A stretch of 10,945 bases of DNA from Opitutia bacterium UBA3151 (GTDB lineage Bacteria; Verrucomicrobiota; Verrucomicrobiia; Opitutales; Seribacteraceae). Positions 1 through 7,696 of the stretch are shown one piece after another (position 1 is the first letter of the stretch; each line of letters begins with the position of its first letter). Made by a program: the position numbers and the translations under genes. The stretch is from NCBI GenBank assembly GCA_002364975.1, contig DEYT01000018.1:1-10945 (forward strand). The letters are read 5' to 3'. The notes beneath the pieces are model-generated. The model had not been told where the DNA came from. It was given only the letters and a program-made list of their open reading frames with translations, and did no database searches.

Positions 1-19
1 GTGAAAGCCGCAGGCTCAT
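1..19 (-). CDS. Partial 5' end of the gene after infB, probably rbfA
   Basis: An ATG on the minus strand (19-17) begins five bases after the infB stop codon and runs out of the window, encoding MSLRLS. Seen: only six complete codons and tight spacing to infB. Known: rbfA, the ribosome-binding factor for 30S maturation, commonly follows infB in nusA-infB operons, and RbfA proteins often begin M-S-x-R. The rbfA identity is inferred from position and four residues; a chance ATG cannot be excluded. Confidence 0.35.
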
Positions 20-24
20 TATAA

Positions 25-2379
25 TTATAGAACGGGAGCTATTTTCTCAGTTTCAAAGGTTTCAATGAAATCACCTTCTTCATACTTATCAAAAGCGTTG
101 AGCCTAATTCCGCATTCAAAACCTGCTTTTACCTCAGTTGCATCATCCTTAAATCGTTTGAGTGTCTCTACCTTCCCTTCAGCAATAACTTTTCCACCTC
201 GCATTAATCGAGCAACCTTATTTCGACCGATCGAACCTTCCATAACCATCGAACCAGCAACAACTCTACCTTTACTGACGCGAAAAATTTGGCGAACTTC
301 TGCCCTACCGGTTTTTTTCTCGACCAATTCAGGTTCTAATAAATTAGCCATGTTTTCCTTCACCAAATCGATAATCTCATAAATGATATTACTCTGATAA
401 ATATGAATACCCATGTGCTTGGCTTCTCCCATAACTCCATTTTCGAGCTTCACATTGAAGCCCAAAATGTCTGCGGAGGTAGTACTCGCCATTTTAATGT
501 CATTTTTAGTAATTTGACCAACTTCAGATTGCAAGACTTCTAAAATTACTTTGTCGCTTTTGATCATATCTAAAGATCCCTCTAGGGCCTCGAGCGACCC
601 GCGAACATCAGCCTTCAAAATAACTTGGTAGGTAGTCGCTTTACTTTTGGAGATGGCTGCAAAAAGGGCATCGACCCCAGAAGTTTCTTCGGATTCCTCG
701 GATTCCTCCGCACTGGATTTGGGAATCGGTATTTTAATTTCATTATTAAATTCTTCTGCTTCACTTCGAGCTTCCCTTTCATTCTTAAATTTTTTGTATG
801 GTGCACCGGCTTCCGGGACTCCAGACCAACCCAAGATATTAGCTGGGGTCGAGGGTGGTGCACTCTTTACCTGATTTCCTTGGTCATCAATCATGGCCTT
901 GACTTTACAATGGACGGAACCTGATTGGATGGAATCCCCAACTTTCAGAGTTCCCTTTTGAACAATTACGGTTGCAGTGGGACCCCGTCCGACTTCCTGC
1001 CTCGCCTCCACAATGACACCTTCTGAATTGGCATCTGGATTTGCTTTCAATTCCATTAATTCAGCTTGTAGAAGAATCATCTCCAATAATTCATCCACTT
1101 TGTCGCCATTCAATGCTGAAATTGGAACGGTAACCACATCTCCACCCCAGTCCTCAGGCGGAATGGAACGCTCCTGCATTTCGGTCTTCACTTTCTCAGG
1201 GTCGGCACCCTTTACATCAGTTTTGTTGATTGCAACAATTAAAGTACCTTGCGATCTTTGGGCAAACTTCAAGGCCTCATCAGTCTGAGGCATAAATCCA
1301 TCATCGGCAGCAACCACGAGAACAGCAACATCGGTCAAGTTCGCACCCCGTTCACGAATTTTTGAAAAAGCTGCATGACCGGGAGTGTCGAGGAAGGTGA
1401 TTTTCTGGTCTTTGTGGGAGACTTGATACGCACCCACATGCTGTGTAATGCCTCCTGCTTCTCCAGATACAACATTGGCTTTGCGAATCGTGTCCAAAAG
1501 AGTTGTTTTTCCATGATCTACATGGCCTAAAATACATACTACAGGAGCACGGGGTCGTAAGTATTTCTCGTCGTTTTCATCCACAACAACTTTCTTTTTT
1601 TCAGCTGTTTCTGCTTTTTCTCCACGATGTTTTATTTCTAATTCAAAGCCTTTAACTTTAGCGACCCTTCGAGCCACATCTTCTTCAATGGCTTGATTCA
1701 TCGAAGCGAAAATTCCCATTTCCATGAGTTCGGAAATTAACTGAAAAGGTTTAAGTCCAATAAAACCTGCAAAATCCCGAACTACGATGGGAGGTTTCAC
1801 GATAATTAAATTACCTTCAACTACACCACTTTCTTCATCTGCAGGATCATCCTTCTGGGATGAACCCGGCGGGGGGGATGGAACTGCTGCCTTTCCAGCT
1901 GAGGTAGGAGGTGCTGGGGCAGATGCACGATTACCGGAGGCGGGAGGAGGTGGAGCCATAACCGTTGATGAGGAAATACTAGAGCCCTCCTTCTTCTCTG
2001 CAGATGGACTGGTTACTTCATCCGAATCAGTTCCCTTTTCAATTTCATTATCCTCAGCCTTATTTTGGGCATTTTCTGCTTCCTCATTCTCTTTCTTTTC
2101 ACGATCGAGATCTGCCTTGGATTTTACAATTGGGGCTTTTGACTTTGATTTAACTTCCTCCGATAGTGCAGAGTCTAATTTGTCGGAAACTTCTTTTTCC
2201 TGTTTTGGAGAATCAACTTCACTTTCGGGAATAAATTCTTCAATTAGGGATTGAGCAGTTATGTTATCAATGGTGGAAGATGCACTCTTCAAGTCGTATC
2301 CTCTTCCCGCAAGTATCTCCAAGACCTCTTTGCTGGTTTTGTTGATTTCCTTTGCGATTGCGTGGATACGAACACTCAT
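25..2379 (-). CDS. infB: Translation initiation factor IF-2
   Basis: Cytoplasmic GTPase that brings formylmethionyl-tRNA to the 30S subunit and promotes 50S joining. The 784-residue protein has an IF2_N helical module at about 1-50 and a long charged linker at about 52-190, acidic and lysine-rich at first, then Ala/Pro/Ser-rich with a PPPP run near 143. A second IF2_N-like module lies at about 197-248. The G domain starts near 278: G1 GHVDHGKT 285-292, G2 GGITQHVG 309-316, G3 DTPGH 331-335, G4 NKTD 385-388, G5 SAL 421-423. Domain II follows (about 450-545, including GVPEAG), then an acidic Ser/Glu linker (about 555-568), domain III (about 570-670) and the tRNA-binding C-terminal domain (about 680-784, including LKRFKDD). 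Length and order are normal. G4 has Thr where Ile, Met or Cys is more usual. It lies 27 bases after nusA in an A/T-rich gap with no Shine-Dalgarno sequence, and is surely co-transcribed with it. Confidence 0.98.
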   Translation of the reverse strand: MSVRIHAIAKEINKTSKEVLEILAGRGYDLKSASSTIDNITAQSLIEEFIPESEVDSPKQEKEVSDKLDSALSEEVKSKSKAPIVKSKADLDREKKENEEAENAQNKAEDNEIEKGTDSDEVTSPSAEKKEGSSISSSTVMAPPPPASGNRASAPAPPTSAGKAAVPSPPPGSSQKDDPADEESGVVEGNLIIVKPPIVVRDFAGFIGLKPFQLISELMEMGIFASMNQAIEEDVARRVAKVKGFELEIKHRGEKAETAEKKKVVVDENDEKYLRPRAPVVCILGHVDHGKTTLLDTIRKANVVSGEAGGITQHVGAYQVSHKDQKITFLDTPGHAAFSKIRERGANLTDVAVLVVAADDGFMPQTDEALKFAQRSQGTLIVAINKTDVKGADPEKVKTEMQERSIPPEDWGGDVVTVPISALNGDKVDELLEMILLQAELMELKANPDANSEGVIVEARQEVGRGPTATVIVQKGTLKVGDSIQSGSVHCKVKAMIDDQGNQVKSAPPSTPANILGWSGVPEAGAPYKKFKNEREARSEAEEFNNEIKIPIPKSSAEESEESEETSGVDALFAAISKSKATTYQVILKADVRGSLEALEGSLDMIKSDKVILEVLQSEVGQITKNDIKMASTTSADILGFNVKLENGVMGEAKHMGIHIYQSNIIYEIIDLVKENMANLLEPELVEKKTGRAEVRQIFRVSKGRVVAGSMVMEGSIGRNKVARLMRGGKVIAEGKVETLKRFKDDATEVKAGFECGIRLNAFDKYEEGDFIETFETEKIAPVL

Positions 2380-2406
2380 AAGTTAATTGTTAAAAAAGTA
2401 AAAATT

Positions 2407-3672
2407 TCAGGAATCTTCACTACCCTGAGTTGCGGATGCCTGTCCAGCAGAGACCTTTGAAAGAATTGTATCTGCAGTTTCAGCTTCAAAACCTAAACCT
2501 ACAAGATCTTCAGCGGTAACACCCTCGAAAGCATCTGGGCTAACTAAACCGAAGGCAACCAAACGGTCAGCAACCTCAAATTCTATACCAACCGAAGTAA
2601 GAGCCTCAGCAGCTTTGGCCTTTCTTTCATCAAATCCAACCTGTTTGACAACAACCTTACCGATATCCAACTTCCATCCCAGTAATCTAGAAGTAAGCCG
2701 GGCATTGATACCTTTTCTGCCAATGGCAACGGAAAGATCATCTTCTACTACTTCAAAATACATTCTCCTTTTTTCCCGATCCAGAGAAACATTCTGAGGA
2801 AGTGCAGGTTTGAGGGCCTCCGCCAACTGTTCGACGGGATCCTCAAACCATCGAACAATGTCGACTTTTTCCCCGTTCATTTCGCGGACAATACTCTTCA
2901 CTCTGGAACCTCGGGCACCCACGCAAGCCCCTACTGGATCAACCTTTGGATCAGTACTCTTTACGCAAACTTTTGTTCTATACCCAGGTTCTCTAGCCAT
3001 TGCTGCCAGTGAAACGGTTCCATCCGCTATTTCCGCAACTTCCATCTCGAATAATTTACGGACAAAATTAAGGCTTGAACGACTGAGAATGAGTTCAGGT
3101 CCTCTTCCATGTTGCTCTAATTTATTCAATAAACATCTAATTCGTTCACCAGGAACCCAGTCCTCCCCGGGAACCCGTTCGCGCCATGGTAGTAGGGCCT
3201 CTGCTTTCCCAACCTCAACAACCAAATCTCCGCGTTCTTTCCTGCGGACAGTACCAGTCACCAAGTTACCCACTTGATCGCGAAACTCGTCATAAATGTG
3301 CTCCTTTTCAAATTGACGAAGTCTTTGCTTGATTGCTTGCTCCGCGGTTTTGGCAGCAATTCTTCCCAAATACGAAGGATCCATTTCTCTCTCTACTGTA
3401 TCTCCAACCTGAGGGCTTGTGGCGTATAATCTCGCCTTGTCCACATGGATTTCGCGTGAGGTATCGGAAACCGACTCAACCACTTCCAACTGAGTCCAAG
3501 CCTGCATTACTCCAGTCTTAGGGTTGATCTCGACCCGGATATCGCTAGAGGAATTTACCCCCCTTTCCGCTGCTGCCTTAACGGCGCTTTCAATCGTGGC
3601 AATCATGTCCTCACGGCTGATGCCCTTCTCTTTTTCCATGTATTCGAGAACTGCGAGAATTTCGCTACTCAT
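2407..3672 (-). CDS. nusA: Transcription termination/antitermination factor NusA
   Basis: RNA polymerase-binding factor that promotes pausing and hairpin-dependent termination and takes part in antitermination complexes. The 421 residues read in order as an N-terminal polymerase-binding domain (about 1-125), an S1 RNA-binding domain (about 132-200, with GTVRRKERGDLVVEVG), KH1 (around GACVGARGSRV, 248-258) and KH2 (around AIGRKGINARL, 316-326). The C-terminal helical, HhH-like module covers about 350-406 and the tail is Ser/Gly-rich and acidic. It is shorter than the 495-residue E. coli protein, which has two acidic repeats; here I see at most one such module. The ATG at 3672-3670 fits the family N-terminus, but no Shine-Dalgarno sequence precedes it. 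It is the first gene of its transcription unit, with no rimP upstream, and its leader holds a promoter followed by an intrinsic terminator, which suggests attenuation. Confidence 0.97.
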   Translation of the reverse strand: MSSEILAVLEYMEKEKGISREDMIATIESAVKAAAERGVNSSSDIRVEINPKTGVMQAWTQLEVVESVSDTSREIHVDKARLYATSPQVGDTVEREMDPSYLGRIAAKTAEQAIKQRLRQFEKEHIYDEFRDQVGNLVTGTVRRKERGDLVVEVGKAEALLPWRERVPGEDWVPGERIRCLLNKLEQHGRGPELILSRSSLNFVRKLFEMEVAEIADGTVSLAAMAREPGYRTKVCVKSTDPKVDPVGACVGARGSRVKSIVREMNGEKVDIVRWFEDPVEQLAEALKPALPQNVSLDREKRRMYFEVVEDDLSVAIGRKGINARLTSRLLGWKLDIGKVVVKQVGFDERKAKAAEALTSVGIEFEVADRLVAFGLVSPDAFEGVTAEDLVGLGFEAETADTILSKVSAGQASATQGSEDS

Positions 3673-3704
3673 TGTGATTGATAGGTTTTTGGTTTTTGGA
3701 AATG

Positions 3705-3733
3705 AAAATAAAAAAGGCGAGCAAGGCCCGCCT
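3705..3733 (-). terminator. Intrinsic terminator in the nusA leader (candidate attenuator)
   Basis: Read on the minus strand, an 8-bp stem is formed by AGGCGGGC (3733-3726) and GCUCGCCU (3722-3715) around a CUU loop, with one internal G-U pair. It is followed by UUUUUAUUUU (3714-3705). On the plus strand the G-U pair becomes an A-C mismatch and no U-tract follows, so the signal is directional. It ends 32 bases before the nusA ATG and starts about 20 bases after the predicted start of transcription. Apart from antisense reads out of leuB, the only transcript it could terminate is the nusA message itself. Its use as an attenuator is inferred. Confidence 0.8.
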
Positions 3734-3748
3734 ATCGGTTAGATTAGA

Positions 3749-3769
3749 CTGTAATGTATATTTCTACAG
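3749..3769. promoter_or_regulatory. Inverted repeat over the nusA -10 region
   Basis: CTGTA (3749-3753) and TACAG (3765-3769) form a dyad with an 11-base spacer. It covers the predicted -10 hexamer and start site of the minus-strand nusA promoter, the usual place for a repressor site. The spacing does not fit a LexA box. With only 5-bp arms, chance is a real possibility. Confidence 0.25.
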
Positions 3770-3789
3770 ATTTGAGTCCAAATTGTCAA
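3761..3789 (-). promoter_or_regulatory. Sigma-70-type promoter for nusA-infB
   Basis: On the minus strand a perfect -35 TTGACA (3789-3784) is followed by a 17-base spacer and the -10 hexamer TAGAAA (3766-3761, four of six matches to TATAAT). Transcription would start near 3754, giving a leader of about 80 bases that passes through the terminator at 3733-3705 before reaching nusA. I see no equally good promoter for leuB on the plus strand; TATATT at 3757-3762 could be a -10 hexamer but has no convincing -35 partner. Confidence 0.7.
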
Positions 3790-3866
3790 TTCATACCGCC
3801 CACCCTCCAAATTTCTTTTTTCATCGTTGCAGAAGAGACCGAAACGGGTATGGATTCTTTTCCTTC

Positions 3867-4970
3867 ATGAAAACATTATGTTTTACCACCTTACCAGGCG
3901 ATGGCATCGGACCAGAAGTTATGAATATCGCCCTAGAAGTATTGAAAGCCTTAGGAGATAAACGGAATTTCCAGATCAAATCTAGTTCACATGATGTAGG
4001 AGGAATTGGGATTGATAATCACGGAAGTGCTCTACCTAAATCCACACTATCCGCTTGCCGGGATTCAGACGCAATCCTGTTTGGCTCAGTTGGTGGTCCC
4101 AAATGGGAAAATCTTCCCCCTAAAGAACAACCTGAACGAGCTGCCCTACTCCCCATTCGTAAAGCTTTTGAATTATTTGCTAACCTTAGGCCTGGCAATC
4201 TTTACCCTGAGCTTGCCGATCTTTCTCCCCTTCGTGCTGATACGGTGGCAAATGGAATTGATGTTCTATGCGTCCGAGAATTGACCGGTGGTATTTATTT
4301 CGGTCAGCCTAAAAGCACCAAGGTTATGGAAAATGGAGAAGAGGAAGCCCTCGATACTATGGTTTACAAAACGAGTGAGATTGAGCGTATTACAGAAATA
4401 GCTGTAAAGGCAGCTTCTTTAAGAGATCGGAAGATTTGCTCCGTTGATAAGGCCAATGTACTCGAAACATCCGTTCTTTGGAGAAAGGTAGTAACTGAAT
4501 GCGTTACAAAACTCGACCCAACCATTGAGCTTTCCCACCTGTATGTCGACAATGCTGCTATGCAATTAGTTCGAGATCCAAATCAATTTGATGTTATTGT
4601 TACCGAAAATATGTTTGGAGACATTTTATCTGATGAACTAGCTGTTATTTGTGGGTCTCTTGGAATGCTTGCTTCGGCAAGTCTCGGAACCGGTAGAAAC
4701 AATTTAAGTCTTCCATTTGGTCTTTACGAACCTGCTGGAGGAACCGCACCAGACATAGCTGGGAAAAACCTAGCTAACCCATGTGCACAGGTGCTTAGTG
4801 CTGCCCTGATGCTTCGATATAGTTTTGGAATGGAAGAAGAAGCGGCATCGATCGAAAATGCAGTAAAGGAAACCATTCGTTCAGGTTTACGTACCGGTGA
4901 TATCGCTCAGGGAGGAAATTCAGTTAGTACGGAGCAAATGGGAAATGCCATTATTGAAAGACTTTCTTAA
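3867..4970 (+). CDS. leuB: 3-isopropylmalate dehydrogenase
   Basis: Leucine biosynthesis enzyme that oxidises and decarboxylates (2R,3S)-3-isopropylmalate to 4-methyl-2-oxopentanoate using NAD and a divalent metal. The 367-residue protein is of typical length. Visible motifs: the N-terminal PGDGIGPEV (10-18); substrate arginines in RKAFELFANLRP (R98, R108) and RELTGG (R137); YFG at 144-146; catalytic lysine in VDKANVLE (K195); metal aspartates in VDNAAM (D228) and NMFGDILSDE (D252, D256); and GTAPDIAGK (292-300), the nucleotide-binding loop. The reading frame is open back to 3678, but family homology starts at the ATG at 3867. No Shine-Dalgarno sequence precedes this start. The gene is divergent from nusA. 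alaS follows after 38 bases in the same direction, so the two may share a transcript. No other leu gene lies in the window. Confidence 0.96.
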   Translation: MKTLCFTTLPGDGIGPEVMNIALEVLKALGDKRNFQIKSSSHDVGGIGIDNHGSALPKSTLSACRDSDAILFGSVGGPKWENLPPKEQPERAALLPIRKAFELFANLRPGNLYPELADLSPLRADTVANGIDVLCVRELTGGIYFGQPKSTKVMENGEEEALDTMVYKTSEIERITEIAVKAASLRDRKICSVDKANVLETSVLWRKVVTECVTKLDPTIELSHLYVDNAAMQLVRDPNQFDVIVTENMFGDILSDELAVICGSLGMLASASLGTGRNNLSLPFGLYEPAGGTAPDIAGKNLANPCAQVLSAALMLRYSFGMEEEAASIENAVKETIRSGLRTGDIAQGGNSVSTEQMGNAIIERLS

Positions 4971-4999
4971 AAGTTCGCTAATTTTTTCTTTTTTACTAT

Positions 5000-5004
5000 A
5001 AGGA
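5000..5004 (+). promoter_or_regulatory. Shine-Dalgarno sequence of alaS
   Basis: AAGGA lies four bases before the alaS ATG, inside the 38-base leuB-alaS gap. It supports the start at 5009 and is the clearest ribosome-binding site in the window. Confidence 0.55.
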
Positions 5005-5008
5005 TCCA

Positions 5009-7696
5009 ATGAAGGCAGAAGAAATTCGGCAATCTTTTCTGGACTTTTTTGAGTCCAAAAAGCATCAAATTGTAAATTCCGCTTCCCTATTACCGGAATC
5101 ACCCAACCTGCTGTTTACCAACGCAGGAATGAATCAATTTGTTCCTTATTTCTTGGGAAACCAGCAAGCCCCTTACTCTCGTGCGGCCGATACCCAGAAA
5201 TGCATCCGTGCAGGAGGTAAACACAACGACCTGGAAGATGTTGGCTTCGATACCTACCATCACACCTTTTTTGAAATGCTGGGCAATTGGTCTTTCGGTA
5301 ATTATTTTAAAAAGGAAGCCATTGAGTGGGCCTGGGAATTATTGATCGATGTTTGGAAATTCCCTCCAAATAGACTCTATGCTACGGTTTACAAACCTGG
5401 ACCCGAAGACCCAGCAGAATTTGATCAAGAAGCGAATAATTTATGGAGTACGATCTTCGAGTCTGCCGGTCTCGACCCAAAAGTGCACATCGTCAATGGG
5501 GGCAAAAAAGATAATTTTTGGATGATGGGTGAAACTGGACCCTGCGGACCTTGCAGTGAATTACATCTCGACCTAACTCCCGATGGGGACAGCAAAGGTT
5601 CATTGGTGAATGCAGACTCTCACCTCTGTATCGAGATCTGGAATTTGGTTTTTATTCAATTTAATGCAGATCGCGACGGAAGTTTTAGCCCATTAGCCGC
5701 TCAACATGTGGATACAGGTATGGGGTTTGAGAGAGTTGCGGCAGTCATACAGGCAACCCAAGGATTTACGGATTTCTCCAAAGCTACCTCGAACTACGAC
5801 ACCGATGTATTTTTTCCTATTTTTCAGAAGTTGAGTGAACTTTCCGGTAAGTCTTACAAATCCACTCTCCCTTCTGGAGGAAAGACCTGTAATGAGCAAG
5901 AAGAGGTCGATGTTGCCTTTCGGGTGATTGGTGATCACCTTCGAGCTCTTTGTTTCTCCATTGCAGATGGTATTCTTCCTGGCAACAGTGATCGAAATTA
6001 TGTCCTTCGAAGAATTCTTCGTCGTGGAATCCGCTATGGAAGAACGCTTGGATTTGAAAAACCTTTTTTAGATACTCTTGCCCCCACCCTGATCAAGCAG
6101 ATGGAAGGAGTGTTTCCGGAATTAAAGAACCGGGAAGAATTAATTTTAAATACTCTTCGTTCGGAGGAAGAATCTTTTAATAAGACCTTGGATCGTGGAA
6201 TTGAACTTTTCAATCGCGAGGTTGAGAATCTGCAACCAAAGGGAAAAATTTCCGGCTCTTTCGCTTTCAAATTATATGATACTTTTGGCTTCCCACTTGA
6301 CCTAACCGAATTAATGGCCAGGGAATTAGACTTTTCCGTCAACCAAGAAGAATTCGAAAAAGAAATGAGTGTACAAAGGGAGCGAGCCCGAAAAGCTCAT
6401 AAATCGGTTGATATTCTGGTCCGTAAAGATTCAGATGCTGCAGATGCCACCGAATTTGTTGGTTTCAATCGGGAAAATCACAAAAATTTCCGTACCTCCT
6501 GTTTGGACTGTATCACCCAGGAAGGCGTGATTTATCTTATTTTTGAAAAATCCCCTTTTTATGCTGAAATGGGGGGACAAATCGGGGATTCAGGTTCCTT
6601 ATTTATTAATAATGAAACCCTAACAATATCCAGTGTAATCAAAGATTCATCTGGACGCTTTCTTCACGCTCTTGAATCAAAACCTGCAAATCCAAACTTT
6701 ATAGGACAAGATTCCATTCTTAACCTAGACCAGAATAGAAGACAGGCGATCCAGCGACACCATACCGCAACTCACATTTTGCACTGGGCATTGAGAGAAG
6801 TACTTGGCGGTCATATTCGACAAGCGGGATCGTTAGTACAACCAGACAGGTTAAGGTTTGATTTTTCCCATTTTGAGGCAATGAAGCAGGATCAACTCAA
6901 GGAAATCGAAAGGATCTCCAATGAAAAACTTTTACTCAACGATACTCTGGAAGCCTATGAAATTCCTTTTTCTGAAAAACCGGATGAAGTAATCGCCTTC
7001 TTTGGAGACAAATATGGAGAGGTGGTACGAGTGGTTAACCTTGGTGGTTGGAGCCAGGAACTTTGTGGTGGTACTCATGTTTCATCAGCTGGGGAGATTG
7101 GTTCTCTTCGAATCATCAGCGAATCCGCGATTTCTGCTGGTACCCGAAGAATTGAAGCAGTTGCCGGACTTTCCGCATACCAATGGGCAGATGAGAGAAT
7201 TTCCATCGTTCAGAATCTTTCCCGACAACTGGCATGTAAACCTGAAGAATTAAGGGACCGCATTAACCAGATGCAGAATAAAGGAAAAGAGTTGGATAAG
7301 AAGTTACATGCGTTTGAACAAAAGGGGCAAGCCGGCATCGCAGAAAAATTAATCGAAAACGCAAAAAAATTAGGCGAAATAAATTTGATCAATGCAATCG
7401 TGCCTGAATTGAATCCAAATGACCTTCGTTCACTGGCCGCTCAAGTCAATAAAAGGGCGGCTCCATCGGTCGTTCTTCTTGCAAGTGAAGCCAATGGGAA
7501 ATGCGGGATGGTCTGCATTTGTTCTGAGGAAGCAATCAGTGCTGGTCATCAAGCGGGCAAATACCTTAGTGAACTCGCTTCTTCTTTGGGAGGTAAAGGG
7601 GGAGGAAAACCTGATTTCGCCATGGGTGGCGCCCCTGCAGGAAAAAAACTTAACGAAGCTCTTGCGAGCATTTCTTTCTCTTCTATGGAGGCGTGA
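5009..7696 (+). CDS. alaS: Alanyl-tRNA synthetase
   Basis: Class II synthetase that charges tRNA-Ala with alanine and hydrolyses mischarged Ser- and Gly-tRNA-Ala. The 895 residues are full length. The catalytic core (about 1-260) shows KCIRAGGKHNDLEDVG (64-79), HHTFFEMLGNWSFGNYFK (84-101), GPCGPCSELH (177-186) and DTGMGFERV (235-243). The tRNA-recognition region includes VLRRILRRGIRYGR (332-345). The editing domain retains all four zinc ligands: H585 and H589 in HHTATH, and C686 and H690 in CGGTH. SPFYAEMGGQIGDSG lies at 515-529. The C-terminal C-Ala domain ends with the glycine-rich GGKGGGKPDFAMGGA (861-875). A short extra segment near 285-300, absent from the E. coli protein, precedes VIGDHLRAL. 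The last four bases overlap the start of the SNF2 gene. Confidence 0.98.
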   Translation: MKAEEIRQSFLDFFESKKHQIVNSASLLPESPNLLFTNAGMNQFVPYFLGNQQAPYSRAADTQKCIRAGGKHNDLEDVGFDTYHHTFFEMLGNWSFGNYFKKEAIEWAWELLIDVWKFPPNRLYATVYKPGPEDPAEFDQEANNLWSTIFESAGLDPKVHIVNGGKKDNFWMMGETGPCGPCSELHLDLTPDGDSKGSLVNADSHLCIEIWNLVFIQFNADRDGSFSPLAAQHVDTGMGFERVAAVIQATQGFTDFSKATSNYDTDVFFPIFQKLSELSGKSYKSTLPSGGKTCNEQEEVDVAFRVIGDHLRALCFSIADGILPGNSDRNYVLRRILRRGIRYGRTLGFEKPFLDTLAPTLIKQMEGVFPELKNREELILNTLRSEEESFNKTLDRGIELFNREVENLQPKGKISGSFAFKLYDTFGFPLDLTELMARELDFSVNQEEFEKEMSVQRERARKAHKSVDILVRKDSDAADATEFVGFNRENHKNFRTSCLDCITQEGVIYLIFEKSPFYAEMGGQIGDSGSLFINNETLTISSVIKDSSGRFLHALESKPANPNFIGQDSILNLDQNRRQAIQRHHTATHILHWALREVLGGHIRQAGSLVQPDRLRFDFSHFEAMKQDQLKEIERISNEKLLLNDTLEAYEIPFSEKPDEVIAFFGDKYGEVVRVVNLGGWSQELCGGTHVSSAGEIGSLRIISESAISAGTRRIEAVAGLSAYQWADERISIVQNLSRQLACKPEELRDRINQMQNKGKELDKKLHAFEQKGQAGIAEKLIENAKKLGEINLINAIVPELNPNDLRSLAAQVNKRAAPSVVLLASEANGKCGMVCICSEEAISAGHQAGKYLSELASSLGGKGGGKPDFAMGGAPAGKKLNEALASISFSSMEA

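Noticed and set aside
679..712. Short tandem repeat TCGGATTCC in infB.
   Set aside because: It encodes a Ser/Glu-rich linker between IF-2 domains; such low-complexity repeats are common there and keep the frame.
1787..2254. A 155-codon plus-strand reading frame opposite the infB linker.
   Set aside because: It is a shadow of the low-complexity Ser/Glu/Pro coding region on the other strand and resembles no known protein.
2810..3277. A 155-codon plus-strand reading frame opposite nusA.
   Set aside because: It is antisense to conserved S1 and KH coding sequence and looks like reverse-complement shadow, with no start signal.
3749..3769. LexA (SOS) box.
   Set aside because: The half-sites match CTGT and ACAG, but the spacing is too long for the known CTGT-N8-ACAG site.
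3678..3866. An upstream extension of leuB by 63 codons in the same frame.
   Set aside because: It runs through the nusA promoter and terminator, has no resemblance to LeuB, and family homology begins at the ATG at 3867.
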